Positions 44,739 through 53,583 of a stretch of DNA of 64,000 nucleotides are shown here, piece by piece (position 1 is the first letter of the stretch; every line of letters begins with the position of its first letter). Position numbers and translations under genes: made by a program. Under the pieces are notes generated by a model. It was not told the origin of the DNA. It worked only from the letters and a program-made list of their open reading frames with translations, and made no database searches. This DNA comes from an uncultured Opitutia bacterium (GTDB lineage: Bacteria; Verrucomicrobiota; Verrucomicrobiia; Opitutales; Opitutaceae): the NCBI GenBank assembly GCA_903840415.1, contig CAIMFY010000114.1:1-64000 (forward strand). The letters are read 5' to 3'.

Positions 44739-45495
44739 AGGCTTCGTCGGCACGTTCAATGGGGTCGCGTTTGAGGAAGGTGATGTCCGGCGCGTCAGCT
44801 TGGTTCAAATAAGCCTGCTCGCCGGCGCCGGCGATGTAGTGCGTGCAGTGGAGCACCGATTGCATCCAGCGCAAGCGCGAGTCGCGCGTCGGGCTGATCT
44901 GCGGCTTCGTGAATTCGCACGCGGGCAGCGTCGTGTAGGCGTCGCCGCCTTCGTGGAGTTTCAATGCGCCGTCGAGCCAGCGCGCGCGGACGATCTCGCC
45001 GTCGTGCGGCACATCGACGAAAAATTCCGCCACGTTGCACGCCGCCGTCCGCACCTTCGGATCGCTCGAGCGCACCACCCGCACGCCGTCGAGCAGCCCC
45101 ATCCGCCGATACATCTCCAAACAGAAATCGCCCGCGGTCGCTGCGGCGTTGCCCTTGAACGCCTCGATCAGCGGCGGCGCGACGTAGGCGCCGAGCTGGC
45201 GCGCGGTGTTGTCGCGCCAACCGGCGGGAATGCGCTTTAAGCTCAGCGGGGAAAATTTCCGCTGGAGCTTGTTTTCAAACGCGAAGTTGAACGTGAGCGG
45301 CACGTCGGTCTTGCGATGGCGGAGCGTCGTCTGCGTCTCCCGCGGGTCGTGGTCGCTGTCGTGGCAGAAGAACACGATCTCGCCGCCGAGTTCGGATTGC
45401 AGCCGGCGCGCCGTCGCAAATTTCGCGAAGAGAAACCGTCGCGGAAAAAATCCGCACGGCTGCTGGCCGAAACAGATGACCGGCGAGGCGCTCAT
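44719..45495 (-). CDS. compact BshC-like protein (candidate bacillithiol cysteine-adding enzyme)
   Basis: 258 residues from ATG 45495, whose ATG overlaps the symporter stop (ATGA). The expected third bacillithiol gene is absent elsewhere in the operon. This protein has three BshC-type blocks in order: FGQQPCGFF followed by KFATARRLQSELGG (BshC: GGQQAGLLTGP, LAK), FFCHDSDHDPRET (BshC: GEDHDxxE), and RLRWMQSVLHCTHYIAGAGEQAYL (BshC: TRPLMQxxLxPTxAFIxGPGExxYW). Canonical BshC is about 500-540 residues with a C-terminal coiled coil; here that half is missing. I infer a minimal Rossmann-core version that adds cysteine to GlcN-malate, but the pairwise match is by eye and catalytic equivalence is unproven. 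Confidence 0.6.
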   Translation of the reverse strand: MSASPVICFGQQPCGFFPRRFLFAKFATARRLQSELGGEIVFFCHDSDHDPRETQTTLRHRKTDVPLTFNFAFENKLQRKFSPLSLKRIPAGWRDNTARQLGAYVAPPLIEAFKGNAAATAGDFCLEMYRRMGLLDGVRVVRSSDPKVRTAACNVAEFFVDVPHDGEIVRARWLDGALKLHEGGDAYTTLPACEFTKPQISPTRDSRLRWMQSVLHCTHYIAGAGEQAYLNQADAPDITFLKRDPIERADEAYAEILA

Positions 45496-47189
45496 AGGGT
45501 GGCCGCCGCCGCGCGGCGCGTGAAAAGCTGGAGCATCGCGGCCAGGATCATGCACGAGGCGCAGCCGATTACGTTATACCACAGGTAGGAAATGCTGAGC
45601 GTGGCGTAGAGGGTCCACACGAGGCCGAGCGACACGATCGCCGCCCAGAAGACCGCGGTGCCGCCGATTCGCTTTAGAAAAAACGCCACGAGAAAAATAC
45701 CGAGCGGCACGCCATAAAACAGCGAGCCGAGAATGTTTGACGCCTGAATGAGGTTTTCCGAGAGATGCGCCAGCAGCGCGACTGCGATCGCAAACAACCC
45801 CCAGAATCCCGTAAAACACTTCGAGGCGATCACGTAGTGCCGATCGCTCGCCCCCGCCCGAATTACGTGGCGATAGAAATCGACGACGGACGTCGAAGCG
45901 AGCGCGTTGAGCTCACCAGCCTTCGACGACAGCGCCGCCGCGAAGAACACCGTGACGAGCAATCCGATCACCCCATGCGGGAGGTAGTGCAGGATGAAGG
46001 TGATGAAAACGTAGTCGCCGTCGTTCGACTTCTTGCCGGGCGTCGGCGCCATCGCCTCCTTGGCCCGATCCCGCACGGCCTCGACACGTTGGTGCGCTGC
46101 CAGCGAAGCCGCGCGCGCCGCCTCGGTCGCGGCGCCGTCGCTGCGGCGCTTGGCCGCGAGCCACGCGTCCAGTTGCTGCTGCTCGGCGACGTGTGCCACC
46201 GCGAAATCAGCTTCGATGGCGCGGAGCTTTTCGCCTCCGCCTTCGGCCGCGACGCGGCGCCACGCCGCCTCGTTGAAGAACACCGGTGGCCGCTCGAATT
46301 GGTAAAGCACAAACACCAGCACGCCGAGCAGCAGGATGAAAAACTGCATCGGAATCTTGAAGAGCGCATTGAACATCAGGCCGAGCCGGCTCTCGCGCAG
46401 CGAGGCGCCGCCGAGATAACGCTGCACCTGGGACTGATCCGTGCCGAAATACGACAAAGCCAAAAATCCGCCGCCGAGCAGGCCCGTCCAGAATGTGTAG
46501 CGCTTGTCCGTCACCACCGCGAAATCCACCGCCTCAAGCCGGTGCATGCCGCCCGCGATGGTCAGCGCATCGCCGAAGCCGAGCCCGGCGGGCAACTTCG
46601 CGAGCAACACGAAAAATGCTGCGACCATGCCCGCAAAAATCACACCGATTTGATATTTCTGCGTGAGGTTCACGGCCTCACTGCCGCCGACGACCGTGTA
46701 GAGCGTCACGAGCAGCCCGCTGTAGATGATTGTGGGGTTGAGCGGCCAGCCGAACACGGTCGAGAGCACGATCGCCGGCGCGTAGATCGTGATGCCGGCG
46801 CCGAGTCCGCGTTGGACGAGAAACAGCGCCGCACCGAGCAGCCGCGTTTTCTGATCGAAGCGTTTGCCCAGAAATTCGTAGGCCGTGTAGACATTGAGCC
46901 GCCGGTAAATCGGCAGGAACACCATCGCGATCACGATGAGCGCGAGCGGCGCGCCGAAATAATTCTGCACAAACCCGAGCCCGTCCTGATAACCCTGACC
47001 GGGCGTCGAAAGAAACGTGATCGCGCTCGCCTGCGTCGCCATCACCGAGAGCCCGATCGTCAGCCAGCGCGTGTCGCCTGCGCCTTTCAAGTAGCCCGAA
47101 AGATCGCGTCGACCCCGCGTCGCCCACATGCCGTAGGCGGCGATGCTGAGCAACGTGACGAGGAGAACGGCGTAATCGAGGGTGTTCAC
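45492..47189 (-). CDS. sodium:solute symporter (SSS family)
   Basis: 565 residues from GTG 47189, which overlaps the stop of the small upstream gene (GTGA). Typical SSS features: LDYAVLLVTLLSIAAYGMWA, the signature YLKGAGDTRWLTIGLSVMATQASAITFLSTPGQGYQDG, FVQNYFGAPLALIVIAMVFLPIYRR and YFGTDQSQVQRYL. About 13 transmembrane helices, with a long charged loop at about 330-410 (EAAWRRVAAEGGGEKLRAIEADFA) absent from the shorter members. It sits inside the bacillithiol operon just before the BshC-like gene. A role in moving a bacillithiol-related or deacetylated sugar product is plausible from context only. Confidence 0.85.
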   Translation of the reverse strand: MNTLDYAVLLVTLLSIAAYGMWATRGRRDLSGYLKGAGDTRWLTIGLSVMATQASAITFLSTPGQGYQDGLGFVQNYFGAPLALIVIAMVFLPIYRRLNVYTAYEFLGKRFDQKTRLLGAALFLVQRGLGAGITIYAPAIVLSTVFGWPLNPTIIYSGLLVTLYTVVGGSEAVNLTQKYQIGVIFAGMVAAFFVLLAKLPAGLGFGDALTIAGGMHRLEAVDFAVVTDKRYTFWTGLLGGGFLALSYFGTDQSQVQRYLGGASLRESRLGLMFNALFKIPMQFFILLLGVLVFVLYQFERPPVFFNEAAWRRVAAEGGGEKLRAIEADFAVAHVAEQQQLDAWLAAKRRSDGAATEAARAASLAAHQRVEAVRDRAKEAMAPTPGKKSNDGDYVFITFILHYLPHGVIGLLVTVFFAAALSSKAGELNALASTSVVDFYRHVIRAGASDRHYVIASKCFTGFWGLFAIAVALLAHLSENLIQASNILGSLFYGVPLGIFLVAFFLKRIGGTAVFWAAIVSLGLVWTLYATLSISYLWYNVIGCASCMILAAMLQLFTRRAAAATL

Positions 47190-47326
47190 CGAAACGCGGC
47201 GCTCAGCCACGCGAGCAAGCCGACCCACAGCACGAACACGCCGAGCACGGCGGCGTAAACCGCCGGCCATGTGCGCAGCCCGGGCAGGTTCGGCGTTTCG
47301 TCGTCGGGCTCCGGCACCGGCTTCAT
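47186..47326 (-). CDS. 46-residue membrane protein between PIG-L and symporter genes
   Basis: ATG 47326 overlaps the PIG-L stop (ATGA) and its TGA overlaps the symporter GTG (GTGA), a strong sign that it is translated. The protein is MKPVPEPDDETPNLPGLRTW followed by PAVYAAVLGVFVLWVGLLAW and LSAAFR: an acidic N-terminus and one transmembrane helix of about 20 residues. Small single-helix subunits occur beside some SSS-family symporters, so an accessory role is likely. No known family recognised. Confidence 0.75.
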   Translation of the reverse strand: MKPVPEPDDETPNLPGLRTWPAVYAAVLGVFVLWVGLLAWLSAAFR

Positions 47327-49893
47327 TGCTCCTTGCCGAGGGAAACGAGGTTCGCGAACAGCCGATACGCGCCCGGCACGCCGGCCGGTAACTGCCGGAA
47401 AAACCCGAGTCCGGTGTAAACGTAGTAGCCCTTGCCGTATTTCGCGACAAGCACGCTGCTGTCGGGCTGCTTCTCGCCGGGATCGCTCATCGCGAACAAC
47501 GCGACGTAGTGCTCATCCCACTTGCTCGGGAAATACGCGCCGCGCTCCTGCACCCAGCCGTCGAAATCGGTCTTCGTGATTTTGTTCGGGAAGTTTAACG
47601 CCGGATGATCCGTCGCGAGAAAGATCACCGGTGCATTTTCGTCGGTCACGCGCAAGTCGGGCGCGTTACCCGCGATCGACAGCGGATAGGGCCCGAGATT
47701 CTTTGTGAGGTTGTTCGCCGGACGGTTGTATTGCGCGATGACAGTGCCGCCGCCCTCGACCCACGCAAAGAGGCCGGGCAGGTTTGGCTCGAGGTCCTTG
47801 CGCTCGTTGAATGCCCGCACGCCGATCACGACGGCATCGAGCCCCTTCAATTTCTCCGCCGTGAGATCGAAGCCGCTGAGCGTCGTGACCTGATAACCCA
47901 TCTCCGTGAGATTCTCCGCGATGCTGTCGCCCGCTCCCGGCAGGTAGCCGATGTGCTGGCCGCGCGTCTTCAGATCGAACACCGCGACTTTCAAACGGGT
48001 CGGCGGCAGCAGCAACTGCACCGGCAGGTGCCGGTAATTGATTTCGACGCGCCCGTTCGAGTAAGAATTTTTCCCGACGGTCGCGACCGCCGTGAACTCG
48101 CCCGTCGCCGCCTGCGCTGGCGCGGTGACGTTAAACGTGACCGACGCCTTCTCACCTACCTGCTTCAGGTCGAAAGGTCGATTCGTCGGCGAAATTTTCC
48201 AGCCCACCGGCGCATGGAGCCGCAGCGTGCCGCTGGTATTTGCACGCGCCGCTTTCACTTCGACGACGACCGACTTGGTCGCGCCCGGTGCGAAGAGCGC
48301 AACGGTGAGCGGCAGAGTCAGCGCGACCGGCGGAATCGCGACGAGCCGCCGCTTCGCCTGCGCTTCGGACGCGCCAGCGACGAGTTGCACCGGTTCCGTC
48401 TTGATCACGAGCCTCTGGCCACCGACGTCGAAAAGATACTCGACCGGGAACATCGCAGGATTTTCGGGCGTGCCGATGAGCTTCACGTCCGGCCCTTTCA
48501 CCACGAACATGCCAGCGACACTTTCTTCACGCAGCCAGTAGGGCTGGCTGACGGGCGTCGATGCGGGGAGCAAATTTTCCGAATCGTGGGTCGCCGACTG
48601 ACTGGAGGCGATCTCCTCAGTGAAGTTCACGCTGCCGTGGGTGCCCGCGACCGGGAGCTCCACGCCCTTCCAGCGAATCGCCAGCTTGCCGTTCAGTTTG
48701 ACGGAATGATGCAACGCCAGCGTTTCACCGGGCACCACCTCGGCATTTGGCACCGTCGTCTCGACGGTCAACCCGAGGCACGCCTGCAGAATTCGGTCGA
48801 GCTGAGCGCGCTTTTCATCGATGACGGCTGCACTTAACGGCTGGGACGTGAGTGCGGGAAGCTTCGCGCGAATCGCCAGCAAGACCGGCACGCTCGCGGA
48901 CGGATCATCCTTGTTGAAATTCGCCGCCGCTTCGTCGGCGAGCTTGGCGATTTCGGCTCCAGCGGGACCAAAGCGACCGAAGCTGAGATCAATTCCGTCC
49001 ACGATGTCGTTCGTCGCGGGATCGCCGTTAATCAGAGTAAATGTCTGCGGTCCGCCGGCGCCGCCGCCGCCGCCCGCGCCACCAAAATTGGGCCCGAACT
49101 GCGTCTTGTGCATGCCGCGGCTGCGACTGGCGATGGTGCCGAAGCCTTCTCCAGTCACCGGATCATCGCCACTGGCATCGATGCGAATTACTCCCGCCGG
49201 AACACTGGCACCCGCACCGCCGCGCCCACCGAACCCACGGCCTTGCAGGATGCGTTTCGGTTGCCACGGTGTCAGCCCGTCGGCGAATTGTTCGGGAAAC
49301 GCCTTCGGATCGCCGGAGAGTTTGAACGCCTCGATCGCGAGCTGGGCGGAGGCGACGTGCTGGCCGTGCTGGCCGGGCGTCTGCACTGGATTCATGCCGG
49401 CGATGACGACGTCGGGGCGAAACGTCCGATAAACGCGCACGACATCCGCGAGCACCTGCTGGTGATCCCAGATTCGGAGCGTTTCGTTCACATCTTTGGT
49501 GAAACCGAAATCGAGCGCGCGAGTGAAAAACTGCCGGCCGCCGTCCTGCCGGCGCGCGGCGAGCAATTCCTGCGTGCGCGCAACGCCGAGTTTCTCGCCG
49601 AATTCGGGGCCGAGCTCGTTCTGGCCGCCGTCACCGCGCGTGATGGAGAGGTAGGCGGTGCGGTAGCCGCGACCGCGCGCGAGGTAGGTGATGAGCTGCG
49701 TGTTTTCGTCGTCGGGATGCGCGGCGACGTAGAGCACGGAGCCGAGCGTCGCGAAGCTCTTCAGCTCCTGACCGATCGCGGCGGGCGTGGCGGGCACAGT
49801 GTCGCCGGCGCGGAGCGATGAAATCGCGATGGAAAAAAGGAGCAACGCGGCGAGGGCGCCGCGTCCCCCGATACAACCTTGAACTGTCATCAT
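47323..49893 (-). CDS. large exported PIG-L/LmbE-family deacetylase-like protein
   Basis: 856 residues with a signal peptide (ALAALLLFSIAISSLRAG). The N-terminal PIG-L domain (about 50-290) has VAAHPDDENTQ, RGDGGQNELG, VARTQELLAARR and HGQHVASA, the zinc-site elements. It carries a glycine-rich insertion around 220-285. A long C-terminal part follows with beta-sandwich stretches (VVVEVKAARANTSGTLRLHAP, VTFNVTAPAQAATGEF) and a final domain of glutamine-amidotransferase-like appearance (VAVFDLKTRGQHIGYLPGAGDSIAENL, AWVEGGGTVIAQYNRP). Similar large exported PIG-L proteins accompany sodium symporters and bacillithiol genes in Bacteroidota. Both neighbours overlap it, so it belongs to the operon. 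It probably deacetylates an amino-sugar conjugate outside the cytoplasm. Confidence 0.8.
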   Translation of the reverse strand: MMTVQGCIGGRGALAALLLFSIAISSLRAGDTVPATPAAIGQELKSFATLGSVLYVAAHPDDENTQLITYLARGRGYRTAYLSITRGDGGQNELGPEFGEKLGVARTQELLAARRQDGGRQFFTRALDFGFTKDVNETLRIWDHQQVLADVVRVYRTFRPDVVIAGMNPVQTPGQHGQHVASAQLAIEAFKLSGDPKAFPEQFADGLTPWQPKRILQGRGFGGRGGAGASVPAGVIRIDASGDDPVTGEGFGTIASRSRGMHKTQFGPNFGGAGGGGGAGGPQTFTLINGDPATNDIVDGIDLSFGRFGPAGAEIAKLADEAAANFNKDDPSASVPVLLAIRAKLPALTSQPLSAAVIDEKRAQLDRILQACLGLTVETTVPNAEVVPGETLALHHSVKLNGKLAIRWKGVELPVAGTHGSVNFTEEIASSQSATHDSENLLPASTPVSQPYWLREESVAGMFVVKGPDVKLIGTPENPAMFPVEYLFDVGGQRLVIKTEPVQLVAGASEAQAKRRLVAIPPVALTLPLTVALFAPGATKSVVVEVKAARANTSGTLRLHAPVGWKISPTNRPFDLKQVGEKASVTFNVTAPAQAATGEFTAVATVGKNSYSNGRVEINYRHLPVQLLLPPTRLKVAVFDLKTRGQHIGYLPGAGDSIAENLTEMGYQVTTLSGFDLTAEKLKGLDAVVIGVRAFNERKDLEPNLPGLFAWVEGGGTVIAQYNRPANNLTKNLGPYPLSIAGNAPDLRVTDENAPVIFLATDHPALNFPNKITKTDFDGWVQERGAYFPSKWDEHYVALFAMSDPGEKQPDSSVLVAKYGKGYYVYTGLGFFRQLPAGVPGAYRLFANLVSLGKEQ

Positions 49894-50768
49894 TTGAGAC
49901 TGGCGATGAGGTTTTCGTTTAACTTCGTATATTCGGCCCGCACGCCGCTGTTCGTGGATTTCAGCGCGAGTTCGATGGAACGCTTCGCCGCCGCGATCGC
50001 TTCCTCTTTGCGGCCCAGCTTCGCGAGGATTTTCGCCTGCAGATGCACGTTGGTCTGGTTGGCGCCGGCAGCCACCGCGGCCTCGGCCCAGCCCAGCGCC
50101 TTCGTCAGGTCGAGATCGTGCGCCAAATAAAAGCCGGCGGCCTGCGCATAGGGTTTGGCTCCCGTGCCGGCCATCGCCTCATCGATCTTCGCGACCATCG
50201 GCCCGACGAGATCGATCTCGAGTTTGACCGGCACGCGAACTTTTTCCCACGAGAGGTTGATGGTCGCGGAGTCGTCGCGGATGTCGTTGATCCCGATTTC
50301 GAAGGTTTCGACGGACTCGCTGAGTTTCACCGGGGTGACGTTGAACCGCACAAGATCGGCCTTTTCGTCGTAGCTAAACGCGCCCCACTGCGCGGCGCCC
50401 TTGTTGATGATCACGGTCCATTCGTTTTCATTCGGAATGGTGAAGAGCGCGTATTTTCCGGCGGGCACGTCCTTGCCGCCGAGTTTCACGGCGGTGGAAA
50501 ACGTGATGGTCGTCGCGTTGTTCGCGCCGGTGCGCCAGACTTTGCCGTAGGGTTCGATTTTGCCGATCATCACGCGGCCTTTGGCGCCGGGGCGCGAGTA
50601 GGCGATCTCAATATCGGTGAGGCCGACGCGTTGCTTGAGCGTCGCGGCCGGACTGGGGGCGGGGACTTCGAGCCTGGGGGTGGCCGGGGCTTGGGCGAAA
50701 AGGCCGGTCGCGAAAACCGCGGCGGCGAGGGTGACGAGGAGGCGGGAGCGGAGCATGGGATGGTTCAT
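49890..50768 (-). CDS. exported DUF2911 protein with C-terminal TPR-like helices
   Basis: 292 residues from ATG 50768 (MNHPMLRSRLLVTLAAAVFATGLFAQ), which gives a signal peptide. The mature part begins with the DUF2911 pattern: VGLTDIEIAYSRPGAKGR, PYGKVWRTGANNATTITFS, AGKYALFTIPNENEWTVIIN and VETFEIGINDI. A short helical region follows (LTKALGWAEAAVAAGANQTNVHLQAKILAKLGRKEEAIAAA, about residues 205-250), TPR-like. DUF2911 proteins are common secreted proteins in Bacteroidota and Verrucomicrobiota with no known activity. Its stop overlaps the PIG-L start (TGATG), making it the first gene of the 42.8-50.8 kb operon. Confidence 0.8.
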   Translation of the reverse strand: MNHPMLRSRLLVTLAAAVFATGLFAQAPATPRLEVPAPSPAATLKQRVGLTDIEIAYSRPGAKGRVMIGKIEPYGKVWRTGANNATTITFSTAVKLGGKDVPAGKYALFTIPNENEWTVIINKGAAQWGAFSYDEKADLVRFNVTPVKLSESVETFEIGINDIRDDSATINLSWEKVRVPVKLEIDLVGPMVAKIDEAMAGTGAKPYAQAAGFYLAHDLDLTKALGWAEAAVAAGANQTNVHLQAKILAKLGRKEEAIAAAKRSIELALKSTNSGVRAEYTKLNENLIASLK

Positions 50769-50881
50769 AGGGGGTGGGGGAAGAGACGATTTAAAACCGG
50801 GATCGTGGCGGCCCGCGAACGATTTTACTGGAAAGAAATTGGCGGGCGCGTTTGACAACGGCCCGGCACCACTCCGCCGGC

Positions 50882-51787
50882 TCAGCTTCTAGGCGGAAGG
50901 GGCAGCCAGTTCAGCACGTCGCGCCCCGGACCAGCGACGGCGGCCGGGCCGAGCAGGCCGGTCACGCGTGCCACGGTCTGGTTGATCAGCGCGCGCTCCG
51001 CCTCGGCCACCTGCGATGGAGCAAGATCGTTGCGCGCCTTGAGCTGGAGTCGCGCGAGCAGGAAATCGCTCTTCGCTTGCCAGAGGTCGAGCGGCACGGT
51101 CGGGCCGAGTCCCGACTGTTGCGCAAACGTCGCGAACGCCGCGTAGTCCGGCCCCTCGCCGCGCAGCCACGCGCCGAACACCGCGTCGCCGAGCGCCGCG
51201 CGGATTTGCCGCTGCGCCGCCTGCCGCCCGGTTTCGCGGGTGAGCAAGGCGAACGGCGTGAGATCGAACGTGAGCGCGAACCGATCCTCGAAATCTTTTT
51301 GAATGCGAAACACCGCGCGCCGCTGCTCCTCTGTCGCGGTGGTGTCGCCGAGGAGGGTTTGCACCGTCTGGCCCGACACCGTGTCGCGCAGTTCCAAATC
51401 CTCGAGTTCGCGCGGGGTGAGCAGCGCGGCGAGATCCTTGTGCTTCTCAAATTGGAGCAGCGCGAGCTGCCGCAGGTAAGCGCTCAGTCCGCCGGGAAAT
51501 GCTGCGCCCGCGGCGGCGTAGTCGGCGGAAAACTTGGTGGTCATCTCGTCGTAATCGCGCCGGATCTTGTCGGCGCGCGCCCGCCGTTCCTCGGCTGACA
51601 ACGATTGGGCGGAGCCGGGTGCGAGAGAACTCGGACGACCGCGCGACGGCGCCAGCTGATCGGGGCCCAACCACGCGGCCCGATCGGCGGCGCGCTGCGC
51701 CGCTTGCCGCCACGTCCACGTTGCCACGCCGCCGCCGAGCAAAATCAGCAGGACCAGCACGAGCCAGACGACCGTCAGTTTTTTCAC
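50882..51787 (-). CDS. membrane-anchored helical protein, paralogous family member 1
   Basis: 301 residues from GTG 51787 (VKKLTVVWLVLVLLILLGGGVATW); longer upstream reading adds basic non-native sequence. One N-terminal membrane helix, then an alpha-helical periplasmic part. The core AALLTPRELEDLELRDTVSG with FRIQKDFEDRFALTF matches the three plus-strand paralogs at 53584, 56192 and 57577 (consensus AAxLxPxELxDYxxRxS ... F.lQ.aFDDKf). This is the most diverged copy and has lost about 100 N-terminal residues relative to them. It is divergent from the EamA gene at 51904. Function unknown. Confidence 0.7.
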   Translation of the reverse strand: MKKLTVVWLVLVLLILLGGGVATWTWRQAAQRAADRAAWLGPDQLAPSRGRPSSLAPGSAQSLSAEERRARADKIRRDYDEMTTKFSADYAAAGAAFPGGLSAYLRQLALLQFEKHKDLAALLTPRELEDLELRDTVSGQTVQTLLGDTTATEEQRRAVFRIQKDFEDRFALTFDLTPFALLTRETGRQAAQRQIRAALGDAVFGAWLRGEGPDYAAFATFAQQSGLGPTVPLDLWQAKSDFLLARLQLKARNDLAPSQVAEAERALINQTVARVTGLLGPAAVAGPGRDVLNWLPLPPRS

Positions 51788-51903
51788 GGCGAAAATTTTT
51801 CCAGGAGCAGCGCGCACCGGCGACGTTTCATGCGGCAGGATGGATCGAAGGGCGCGGCGCGGCGATTTTTTTCGCGTGCGTGCGACGGCCGGCTTCCGCA
51901 CAC

Positions 51904-52776
51904 ATGGCGCGAGTGAAATCCTCCGCCCATTCCCGCGCGCTCGGCCTGCTCACGCTGGCCGCGTTGTGTTGGAGTCTCGGTGGCGTGCTGATCAAAAATG
52001 TCGCTTGGTCGCCGCTCGCCGTCGCCGGCGGGCGCGGGCTCATCGCGGCACTCTTCCTCGTCGTGACGAATCGCGGGCTGCGTTTCCATTTTTCCCGCGA
52101 TCAGATTCTCGGCGCCGTCGGCTACGCGGCGTGCACGGTGACGTTTTGCATCGCGACGAAGCTCACGACCGCGGCCAACGCTATCCTCCTCCAATACACC
52201 GCGCCGGTGTGGATCGCGCTCTTTGGTGCATGGTTTCTCGGCGAGCGGGCGACGCGCGCCGACTGGCTCACGATCGCCGTCGTGCTCGGCGGTATGGGAT
52301 TGTTTTTCGCCGACAGCCTCGAACTCGACCACATCCGCGGCAACGTGCTCGCGGTTGTGAGCGGCATTTGTTTCGCGGGCATGACGATGGCGCTGCGCAA
52401 ACAAAAAGACACCTCCGCCACCGAATCGATCATCCTCGGCAACCTGCTCGCGTTTCTCATCGGCCTGCCGTGGATCCTCCGCGCGCCGGGGCTCAGCGCC
52501 GCGGGCTGGACCTCGCTCGCGCTGCTCGGCCTCGTGCAACTCGGCGTTTCCTACTGGCTCTACGCTCGCGCGATCAAGCACGTGACGGCGCTTGAGGCCG
52601 TGCTCATCCCGGTGATCGAGCCGATTCTGAATCCGGTGTGGGTGTTGATCGCGCTGCACGAGAAACCGACGCCGCTCGCGCTCGGCGGCGGCGCGCTCGT
52701 GCTCGGCGCCGTGACGCTGCGTGCGGTGGCGTCGGTGCGCGCCAGCCGGCGGCGCGCGAGCTTGGTGCCGACATGA
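51904..52776 (+). CDS. EamA/DMT-family transporter
   Basis: 290 residues from ATG 51904. Ten transmembrane helices in two EamA repeats: repeat 1 has LGLLTLAALCWSLGGVLIKN and ILLQYTAPVWIALFGAWFLGER; repeat 2 has VLAVVSGICFAGMTMALRK and EAVLIPVIEPILNPVWVLIALHEKPT. EamA proteins are drug/metabolite exporters or importers; the substrate cannot be inferred. Its stop overlaps the start of the lipase-like gene (ATGA), so the pair is co-translated. The upstream 116 bp are a divergent promoter region shared with paralog 1. Confidence 0.88.
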   Translation: MARVKSSAHSRALGLLTLAALCWSLGGVLIKNVAWSPLAVAGGRGLIAALFLVVTNRGLRFHFSRDQILGAVGYAACTVTFCIATKLTTAANAILLQYTAPVWIALFGAWFLGERATRADWLTIAVVLGGMGLFFADSLELDHIRGNVLAVVSGICFAGMTMALRKQKDTSATESIILGNLLAFLIGLPWILRAPGLSAAGWTSLALLGLVQLGVSYWLYARAIKHVTALEAVLIPVIEPILNPVWVLIALHEKPTPLALGGGALVLGAVTLRAVASVRASRRRASLVPT

Positions 52777-53510
52777 AACTTTCCACCTGGCTGCCGGTTA
52801 TTTTCCTCATGGCCATCGTCCACGCCCAAGCCACCGAGACCGTCGTGCTGCTGCACGGGCTCGGTCGCACCTACCTGTCGATGTCGCATCTCGCCGCCGA
52901 GCTTGAGCGCGCGGGCTACCACGTCGTCAACCTGTCCTACCCCTCGCGCACGCTGCCGATCGAAACGATCGCCTCCGACTGGCTGCCGACGCAATTGCGC
53001 GCGAGCGGTGCGGCGCCGGCGCCGCGCGTGCATTTCGTCACGCACTCGATGGGCGGCATCGTGCTGCGCCAATGGCTTGCGCACGCGGCGCCAGCCGAGC
53101 GCGCGAATCTCGGCCGCGTCGTGATGATCGCGCCACCGAACGCCGGTAGCGAAGTCAGCGAACGGCTCGCGGGGTTTCCGCCATTCCGCTGGTTCACTGG
53201 GGAGAACGGTCGTCGCCTCGGCACGCGAGTCACCGATCTGCCGCAAGCGCTCGGGCCGTGGCCTGTGGATGCGCCACCGCTTGGGATCATCGCCGGCGAT
53301 CGGTCGCTCAACCCGCTGTTCTCGGCGTGGCTGCCCGGGCCGGACGATGGCAAAGTCTCCGTCGCCAGCACGCGGCTCGCCGGCATGACTGACGCCGTCG
53401 TCCTGCATCATTCGCACACTTGGCTGATATGGCGCGCCGACACGGTCGCGCAGGTGCTGAGTTTTCTGCGGGTGGGGCGGTTTGACACCGCCGCGACGCC
53501 CAAGAAATAA
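52773..53510 (+). CDS. exported lipase/esterase-like alpha/beta hydrolase
   Basis: 245 residues from ATG 52773, overlapping the EamA stop. Signal peptide MKLSTWLPVIFLMAIVHAQA. Motifs: oxyanion HG (VVLLHGLGRT), nucleophile elbow THSMGG (Ser about 92), acid loop around GIIAGDRSLNP, and catalytic His in LHHSHTWL. It resembles the small triacylglycerol-lipase-like/PGAP1-like proteins found in many Gram-negatives. The likely role is hydrolysis of an ester or lipid in the periplasm. It is coupled to a transporter gene. Confidence 0.82.
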   Translation: MKLSTWLPVIFLMAIVHAQATETVVLLHGLGRTYLSMSHLAAELERAGYHVVNLSYPSRTLPIETIASDWLPTQLRASGAAPAPRVHFVTHSMGGIVLRQWLAHAAPAERANLGRVVMIAPPNAGSEVSERLAGFPPFRWFTGENGRRLGTRVTDLPQALGPWPVDAPPLGIIAGDRSLNPLFSAWLPGPDDGKVSVASTRLAGMTDAVVLHHSHTWLIWRADTVAQVLSFLRVGRFDTAATPKK

Positions 53511-53583
53511 TTTTCCACGCTAGACGAAACCCGCCGGCCGCGACGCTATTCTCTAGCCTCTTACCACCCCAGTCCGCTTGCAT

